Assembly: GCA_032622095.1 (NCBI GenBank)
Contig: CP136066.1
Coordinates: 227,484,961 to 227,548,960 of the forward strand
Direction: 5' to 3'
DNA from: Siphonodentalium dalli
Taxonomy: Eukaryota; Mollusca; Scaphopoda; Gadilida; Siphonodentaliidae
Length of the DNA: 64,000 nt
The notes beneath the pieces are model-generated. The model saw nothing but the letters and a program-made list of their open reading frames with translations. It did not search any database and was not told the DNA's origin. Positions 56,743 through 64,000 of this stretch are shown here, piece by piece; the stretch's first letter is position 1; each line of letters opens with the position of its first letter. Made by a program: the position numbers and the translations under genes.

Positions 56743-57423
56743 TTTTAGTTCCGATAATCCGTTTAGAACTTTAGAGGTAATATATTAATCGTTGTGATGA
56801 TCACATGGACGTTTTAGTCTGTTTTGTTTCCTCGACAATTGTCAGTTGAAGTTAATAGTATCTCAAACGGTGGTTCACCACCACATAAGTTGGGATGGAA
56901 CTTCATGCATGCAGTTCATAGAACGTTTCACAACGAGCATGATGTTCCTACATATGATGAAGTATAGCTAACAGTTGCTAGATCAAATTGTCTCAAAAAT
57001 TCAAATTTGCCGCTCAAAATAGGCGCCTGGTGTGTTGTATAGTCCCAAGCATGTTAAAAGGGCAATGTTCGGCATGTTTCGGAGGCGTTAAATATAACAT
57101 TACTGTGCCATATATCCTATTACATATCAAACTTTTATGTTTTTTTCCCTGGAGCATTTTGCCCAATTACACATTTCGAGGTCGCATTAATCAATACAAA
57201 ATAGCGACCGTTTGCCTCCGCTGACCCTGGCTGACCCTTCAGTTATGAATAAATTATTCTATTTTAGGTGATTTCAATTTTTTTTTTTAATTGGGCTGAA
57301 AAAGTCGATTAGTATATATCTCATATTCGCATACGTATACTTTGGTTGCTTCGCTTCCGCGGCTTCGCCCCGGGAGAGCGGGCACTATAACATACCGGTA
57401 TATGTGAATGACCAACTATCGAA
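56743..57423. other. Non-coding, nothing definite
   Basis: The frame at 56988-57224 has no motif I recognise. There is a local GC-rich patch at about 57345-57375. Confidence 0.35.
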
Positions 57424-57525
57424 CCCTCAGACTTTTCAACCCTAACCTGCCTAAGACTATTGAATCTTTGGACATTGAACTCTCAACTATTGAACCCTCA
57501 GACTATTGAACCCTCGGACTAATAT
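57424..57525. repeat. Short minisatellite (actattgaaccctcag type)
   Basis: About six irregular units of 14-18 bp directly upstream of the next hairpin-headed repeat. Confidence 0.8.
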
Positions 57526-57533
57526 ATTATATT

Positions 57534-57930
57534 GTCCCCCAAAAAGTAAATTTTCGGGGGACTATGCATATGGGCTCTGTCCGTCCGTCACACTTTTGAG
57601 TACCTTCATGGTGTAACCAAGTCCTCCTACAGTTTTGATCCTAGAAGTTTGAAACTTCAGAATATTGTTGCTCATATATTGAAGATGTACAACAAGTATA
57701 TACATGTAGATGACGGAATCATTATTTTTTGACAAAGTTATTAACCCTTTTCAGCTTAAATTTTATGTTAATATAAGGGTACCTTCATGGTGTATCAACT
57801 CCTACAGTTTTGATCGTAGATATTTGAAACTTCCGAGTTGTTACCCCCATATTGGAGATGTGCAACATGTACATGTACCGGTATATAGATGAGCGAAAAA
57901 AAATTGTTTTTTTTACAGAGTTACTGAACT
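57534..57930. repeat. Hairpin-headed tandem repeat, second family
   Basis: A gtccccc...gggggac hairpin (57534-57562) is followed by ctgtccgtccgtcac. Two diverged units of about 175 bp follow, starting at gtaccttcatggtgta (57600 and 57779). No coding potential is seen. Confidence 0.8.
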
Positions 57931-58556
57931 TTTTCGACTTGTAGCATACTACTTGCTTTCAATTTCTAGAACTGCTTGTCCATGACCGTTTAAATATATG
58001 TTTGGAAGAATCAAATACCGGTATACAAAATAAAATTGCCCTCCCACCCCATTTTCCTGAAAAAGTTGGATGTAAATCTAGCAATTTGTTTATATTGGCT
58101 TCCAGATTGATATTTTGAGGTACAAATATCACACAAATTCATCTAGTGGTTTGTTTACCATCGAGCGAGTTCATATGAAAGGCGACTAAATCTTGGTAGC
58201 ATGTTCATGTAGACTGAAAGATTTCTTGTCTCTGACAACAGAACTTTAGAAAGGGACTATATTCATCGTGTAAGGCCAACAGAGGGTCAAATTGCACAAT
58301 GATTTTAGCTAGTGGTTTGTTCACCTTTGACGATTTGTTATGAAACTCAGGATGCGGCTAAATAATGATGCAGGAGGTTCATGGCTTACAGAGGTTCAAG
58401 TTTCACAATGATTTCGGCTAGTGGTTTGTTCACCTTTGACCGATTCATTATGAAACTCAGGAGGTTGCTAAATCTATTTTCATTAATATTGACAAAATGA
58501 AATCGGAAAAACCAATAAGAAAGATCATGTCAAATAGCGACATTAGATACAGCGTA
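57931..58556. repeat. Degenerate dispersed repeat
   Basis: A segment with gctagtggtttgttcacctt recurs at about 58308 and 58419, and more weakly near 58143. The rest shows nothing definite. Confidence 0.6.
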
Positions 58557-58745
58557 ATACATGTCGCGGTAACATCAAAGAATGCCAGACTTTTTAGGGT
58601 GGACATTTTTGTGCACGGGATTCCATGGATGAAACTATTCATGCTCTAAGACCCTGTGCTATCTACTATTACCTAATTGGATCAAAGAACACCCAATTGC
58701 TGAGTTAGGGATATTTTTGTGCACGGGATTTTCGTGGATGAAACT
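58557..58745. repeat. Dispersed repeat, inverted relative of 45090-45260
   Basis: Contains gtcgcggtaacatcaaagaa and two tttttgtgcacgggatt cores. It lies in the opposite orientation to the copy at 45090. Confidence 0.7.
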
Positions 58746-59764
58746 ACTCAATGCTGATCATTTATTCATATTGAGAAAACCATTCAATTGAGCCATATTT
58801 AAAACACGAACACACACCCCCCCCCAATATGGAGATAAAGTCAAAGTACGGTCCATATTAGTTTTGTTGTCCCGCCTGGCTCCACAAGCACAATAATGAA
58901 TGACGCATATGTTCACATTTCTCACGAAAAACTCAATTATATTTTATAACACGTTGGCTAGAACTCTGTTCTATAGCTGCGGTCATCAGTTGTTGGACTA
59001 ATACAGACTATTGAACAAGCTACTCGTTCCGGGTGAAAGATTTCGCTACCATTTGTATTTCGCGGCTATAACTACCTCCTGCAGTATGACATCACAGCGC
59101 ACAAATATTTTTACGACTGACATAATCATAATCCTGTCAGTTTCATTTTCACTGACGCTACTTGAAATTCTAAGATAATCTTTATTTAATTTTTCCTTCA
59201 GGCTTGCTAGGTATTATTGATCAATGCGTAGATGCTTTTTAGTGTTTAGATTCATTATACCTCTTGGAATCTTATTGTAAGTTATAAATTTGTAAACACT
59301 GTATTAAACTCATAGCTCGTTCAGTTATATAGTCTTCAATCAGACGGTAGTCTTACATAATTAAATGACTTAACTATTTGGATACCATCAACAGAATTAA
59401 TGCACCCACGTAACTGATCACTTGCATAACATACCGGTATGTAGCTTTGGATTGCTTTGTGGGACACCTGCGATAGAATCGGTCATAGATGAATATATCT
59501 TAGTGTAGTAATGCTCTCAGGTGCCTAATAATAGTGTCAGCACGATTATTAATTTCGGAGAAAATTCTCAACGATCCGGAATTATCACTATTATTTGGCA
59601 TTGAGACATAGAGTGAAATTTCCATCACTATTATTAATTTGAGCCTAAATAGCCAACCATCATTATGACATGTATTAGGCTATTACAATTATTAGGTACT
59701 TAAGAGTACAGGAGAAGTTGTCCCCGCACGAAGTTGGCCTGATATATAACAGAAACTAAAAAGA
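58746..59764. other. Non-coding, nothing seen
   Basis: Includes a C run near 58808. No frame of interest or RNA gene is seen. Confidence 0.4.
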
Positions 59765-60060
59765 ATTTAAGGAACATGACCACCAGCAGCCATTTTTCAA
59801 TTTACTCATTGCATGACTAAATCCTTTGGCGCACCCCACAGGCCACTTCTCTCATCCGATCATCGGGATCATTCCGGGATAGGATCCATTGATTTTTCGG
59901 AAACATTCGGCCAGTAGTGCTCACCCATTTTGGATTTTACTCTTTTCATCACTAAATCATTCCTCATCCGATTGTCACCAAACTTCATATGGATCTTTGG
60001 GGTGACCTCTACATGGGAGCCATCTATTATTTCCGAAATTTGCTACTAGACATGGCGCTT
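59765..60060. repeat. Diverged units of the 160-bp repeat family
   Basis: Two degenerate units with gaccaccagcagccat and ctcattgcatgactaaatcc, related to the array at 47263-48440. Confidence 0.65.
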
Positions 60061-60171
60061 TGATTTCAAATCCTGGATTTTAATTTAAATCAATAGGCAC
60101 ACCATGAAGCCCGCATAGCAGTATATATATCATAGAAATGTCTTATACAGGCATCATCAATTTGAACGATT

Positions 60172-60540
60172 TTTAGCTCCGGTGGCGCTACATGTATAGT
60201 CATCACTTCTCGTCCGTCGGCCATCCATCCGTCCATCCGTCAACAATTCTTTGAACATCTTCTCTGGAACCGTAAGACCAAATTGGTTCATATTTGGTGT
60301 GGATGTTCCCTAGGTGCCTCTCATTCAGATTTATTCAAATGAGGTCACTGGGTCAAATAGTTTGGAAGCCAGGGCCATAACTCTGTAATTCTTACAACAA
60401 CTTCTCAAATTTCATTGGGCCGAATGGGTTCATATTTGGTACAAAGTGTCTTTGGGCGACTGTTATTCAGATTTGTTCAAATGCGGTCACTGGGTCGAAT
60501 GTGGGCGGAGCCAGTGACATAACTAAAAAAAATTTGGAAT
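60172..60540. repeat. Hairpin-headed tandem repeat, third family
   Basis: An imperfect agctccggtggcgct hairpin is followed by cgtccgtcgg and catccgtccatccgtc. Two or more units of about 145 bp follow, with ttggttcatatttggtgtgg and ttcaaatgaggtcactgggt. Diverged units recur at 62180-62230 and 63350-63860. Confidence 0.75.
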
Positions 60541-60913
60541 TTCTACCTTAGGCTTACTCAATTTAACAAACAAATTTTTTTAAGCATGTTATAAAATTTG
60601 AAAAACCATTATAACATCTGCAGAGTAATGAAACTTTAATCTTTAATCTTCTGAATTTACAGAAATATTCCATTACCCATCCCCCTCCCACATGACCCAG
60701 ACCCACCCCACCCTGCAGTGGCCTACAACCAACCAACATCCCTTCCAACGGATATCATTTCCAGCTTCCAACATTAATGCATGTTCTATTAAAGATGCAG
60801 ATATCTCTTTGTGGATAGACAGAGAGAAACACAGGTCTGACATTTGAAGGTAAGATAATCATTAATAAGAGGCACAATCTATCATGTATGATTGTTTACC
60901 ATGGCAAATAGGA

Positions 60914-62080
60914 TGTCTGTCATTTGCAGAATGAGGTTCCCAGAGGATGAATTTAGTGATCCAATCCCACACAGCGGGCTCAGACTTTCATATTTGAGGC
61001 GCGCGATCGATTGCGCACGTGGGCCAAATACAGAGAGAGAAGTTGGTCGAACCTGATAAAGCTATTTTCAGTGTCTACCCAGACGAGTTTGGTGAATAAT
61101 GTGTCCCATTTTCCGTTTTATTACCACGTTGCGAGAATGCCTGTATGATGTGTCACGAGATCAAAGGTGCCGCGACCTAGTTACCAATTCCACAACTTTC
61201 CAGTTACAGTGCGGTGTCAATCAACCCGCCTGACGTTTGATGATATTTGAGGTCACACGGTGTTGAATGCACTATCTGTCTGAATGATTCGAAGCTAAAA
61301 ATACATTTGAATGATTTCTATGTATGGCTTATGACGTCGCATAAATTTCTGGAAAATCAAAGCGAGACCACGTGGCCGGGAGATGTTGATATTATTCTGT
61401 CAGCACGGAATCGGAGTATTAAATTGATTCTTTATTAATAATTATGAACTACAATTAATATACATGTAGGAGCATGAACAATATAACACATAGTGTGTAA
61501 CATTCACTTGTGCTTATGGGTAGTTGATTAAGCAGTGTTAAACCATCAAAGAGATTCACTGGACATTGATCGTGAGTTGACTAATTCAATTTACGCGGCA
61601 TTTATGAATGTATTTCCGGCAATCCGCTCTTTATTTTATCTTGATAGAAACTGCGCGCCTGGGCCCAAAACCCAGCAAGCGGGACTATGTGTGCCTACTA
61701 AAACATTTTCTAAAATTAAAGTCTGAGGGCTAGCATCACCAAATTCGCCCTCTGGAGACCTCATTCTGCTTAGGCTTCATATTCTTGGAAGTATATATAG
61801 CATCAAATTAACATTGTTGTTAGTTACATTTCCCTTCTAGGAAGTTTATATATCCCCTAATTTGCACAAGATGAAATTCACAATTGAGTTGACCAATGGG
61901 TGAACATCAACTTCAACTGGGGAACTTCAATCTTATCCTACCGGTAGGTATGCCATAGCATTTGAGGGCCTTAGCAGAATGAGGTCCCCAGAGGGTGAAA
62001 TTAGTGATGCTAGCCCACTTTGCAGGATAGTGTCACTAAAGTCACCCTCTGGAGGACTTAATTCCGCAAATGACAGACAC
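60914..62080. repeat. Element with 47-bp inverted ends enclosing a second inverted pair
   Basis: Outer arms 60914-60960 and 62034-62080 (tgtctgtcatttgc end) are complements with about nine mismatches. The inner arms 61727-61775 and 61968-62016 (gggctagcatcac end) are complements with about five. All four arms share an agaatgaggt...agagg core. No transposase is present; frames at 61247-61438 and 61535-61726 are not recognised. Confidence 0.7.
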
Positions 62081-62331
62081 ACTATCACACTATTTCAAGG
62101 CTTGATTGTATAATACATTGTGTTGCTTGAGGCCATGCACATACAATGTAGGAATAGGCACACTATTTGCAGGCTTTCTCATTTGGTGATTGTGGTTCAG
62201 ATTTGTTCAATCAGGGTCACCAGGTCAAGTAGGTGCAAGGCCAGCTACCGGTACATTACTCTTTCTGTACATACCGGTAGTAATTCATGATGTGTCTTAT
62301 ATGCAAGAATCAAATGGCCTATTTTGCTTAT

Positions 62332-63270
62332 TATACCCCCTTTTAAAAAAAAGGGGGTATACTGTTTTGCACCTGTCCGTCCGTCCGCCCATCCGTCCGG
62401 TGTCCGTTCATGTCATAACTTGAACAGTAGTGCTCGGATGTCAATGAAATTGTGTATGGCTGTTCATTACTATGAGGGCATTCAATAGATGGTTACATCG
62501 TTTTGTTCGGATTTTCCATTCTAGAGTTATTCATCTTTGTTTATCTTGAAATGTTGGATTTTTGGTCTGTCTGGTGTCTGTTCATGTCATAAATTCAACA
62601 GTTGTGCTGGGATCTCAAAGAAATTTGGTTTGGATGTTCATTACTATGAAGACATTAAAAAGAGGGTTCCATCGTTTTGTTCTGATTTTCCATTCTGGTG
62701 TTATTCATCTTTGTTTATCTGAAAATGTTGGATTTTTGGTCCCTCTGGTGTCTGTTCATGTCGTAACTTCAACAGTTGTGCTGGCATCTCAATGAAATTT
62801 GGCATGAATGTTCACTACTGTGAGGACATTAAAAAGAGGTTTCCATTGTTTTGTTCGAATTTTCCATTGTAGAGTTATACATCTTTGTTTTTCTGGAAAT
62901 GTTGGCTTTTTGGTCCGTCTGGTGTCTGTTCATGTCTTAACTTCAACAGTTGTGCTGTGATCTCAATGAAATTTGGTATGGATGTTCACTACTATGAAGA
63001 CATTGAATAGAGTGTTCCATTGTTCTGTTTCGCTTCTGTTCGGTTTTCCATTCTAGAGTTATTCATCGTTGTTTATCTGGAAATGTTGGTTGTTTGGTTC
63101 ATCCAATGTCTGTTCAGCTCATAACTTGAACAGTAATGCTCGGATCTCAATGAAACTTTGTATGGATGTTCACCACTATGAGGACATTTAATGGCACATT
63201 CAAATGCTTATTTTGTTTGTATTCTATAGTTACTCATCTTTGTTTATATGAAAATGCTGGTATTTGGGTC
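62332..63270. repeat. Hairpin-headed tandem repeat, fourth family, 175-bp units
   Basis: A perfect 13-bp stem hairpin (62332-62344 against 62349-62361, tatacccccttt type) is followed by ctgtccgtccgtccgccc. Five units of about 175 bp (starts near 62408, 62581, 62756, 62931 and 63113) then follow, with ttcatgtcataacttcaaca and caatgaaatttggtatggat. Frames in it are by-products. Confidence 0.9.
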
Positions 63271-64000
63271 CATCTGTCTGAGTATAGCCCCCATAAGTTA
63301 TAGATATGCCCACACGAGGCGGTATGCCACGAGGGGTATGCACCGGACGACAGTCCATCTCTTGTATTCGGTATGTAATTGCCTTGGGTAACAGATTTGT
63401 GAAAATGGGATCACAAAGTCAAATAAGAGCAGAGCCAGAGACTTACGGTAACTATTTCACTACATAGTAATTTTTTAAATAAGTTTGCAAGAACTAGTTG
63501 GCTTATTTAGCAAGGAATGTTCTTCCTTAACTGCAATTCAAATAGGGGCCAAACAAAGGACAGTTTACCTCTTAATATGCTTCCTTCACAAGGACCATCA
63601 GGTCTATTTTACTGATATGTATCATATGTATGAAGGGTTCTTTGTTGGTGTCTGGGATTCAAATTTATTCAGATGGGATCACCACGTTAAATATGGTCGG
63701 ACCAGGGACATAACTATATGTCTATAGTAATTCTTAAAATGTCTTCCCAAGAGAGGTTGGGCTATTTAGCTTACATATAGTATGGAGCAATCAGGAGGTT
63801 CCTTAAGTGACTGAGATTCAGATTTGTTAAAATGAGGTCAATTTGTCAAGAAATTGTGGGGCATTGGGGAGTTGAACCAGATTATACCGTTTCGATATGT
63901 AGTTCTTTGGTTTTAGACTTTCCAAACTTAAGGTACGAAACTAGACAATTGGTTTTCGTTATGTTGTGTGCCTTATAAAGGGAAACATGTGGTTAACACT
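63271..64000. repeat. Diverged units of the third hairpin-headed family
   Basis: Segments resembling agattttgtt-aaatgaggtca and gggacataac recur at about 63395, 63655 and 63815, related to 60172-60540. The frame at 63485-63727 lies across one and is not a gene. The window ends inside this region. Confidence 0.5.

Noticed and set aside
1-64000. tRNA or rRNA genes, riboswitches, bacterial operons
   Set aside because: I looked for tRNA B-box words and rRNA-like stretches and found none that I could support; the gene structure is eukaryotic.

Overview
The window looks like genomic DNA of an invertebrate animal, most likely a mollusc or another lophotrochozoan. The evidence is indirect. There are no operons or bacterial-type gene packing. 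Frequent tacatgta and accggt words and many hairpin-headed tandem repeats with tccg tracts resemble bivalve genomes as I know them. The host-gene signals are of types expanded in molluscs: a Mab-21/cGAS-like receptor and a beta-lactamase-like exon. Species assignment would need a database search. Almost all of the 64 kb is mobile or tandem-repeat DNA.

Layout. 1-7266: a 3.16-kb higher-order duplication, each copy holding about 0.9 kb of single-copy-like DNA followed by a 36-bp satellite array. 7267-9340: non-repeat DNA with one exon-like fragment of a beta-lactamase-related serine hydrolase. 9340-10830: a composite repeat bounded by CTGT microsatellites; an inverted relative lies at 52690-54880. 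10985-14220: a decayed tyrosine-recombinase retrotransposon (DIRS/Ngaro type) on the minus strand with RT, RNase H, YR and an SGNH-hydrolase remnant. 14605-19505: a 5'-truncated but otherwise intact LINE, flanked by apparently identical 231-bp direct repeats. 19560-22125: a long inverted-repeat element with a central minisatellite and a perfect 58-bp palindrome; the LINE sits in its left arm.

23201-25555 (minus) is the only substantial host-type gene, a 704-aa Mab-21/cGAS-like receptor. It retains the GS motif and all three acidic residues expected of an active nucleotidyltransferase, and the frame stays open for 79 codons past its TGA. 25751-36782 is a tandem pair of about 1.5-kb repeats whose second copy is split by a 7.6-kb LINE (minus) carrying an L1-like ORF1, an EN-RT ORF2 and a 2A-like motif. 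36783-64000 has no convincing intact gene. It holds minisatellites, a hAT-like non-autonomous element with an 8-bp target duplication, TIR elements, several hairpin-plus-tandem-repeat families and a short BED zinc-finger remnant.

How it fits together: the genes do not form a pathway. The window is a nested-transposon landscape around one candidate innate immune sensor. The two LINEs are the best-preserved mobile genes. The insertion order can be read directly: LINE into an inverted-repeat arm, LINE into a tandem-repeat copy, and a TIR element into a dispersed repeat.
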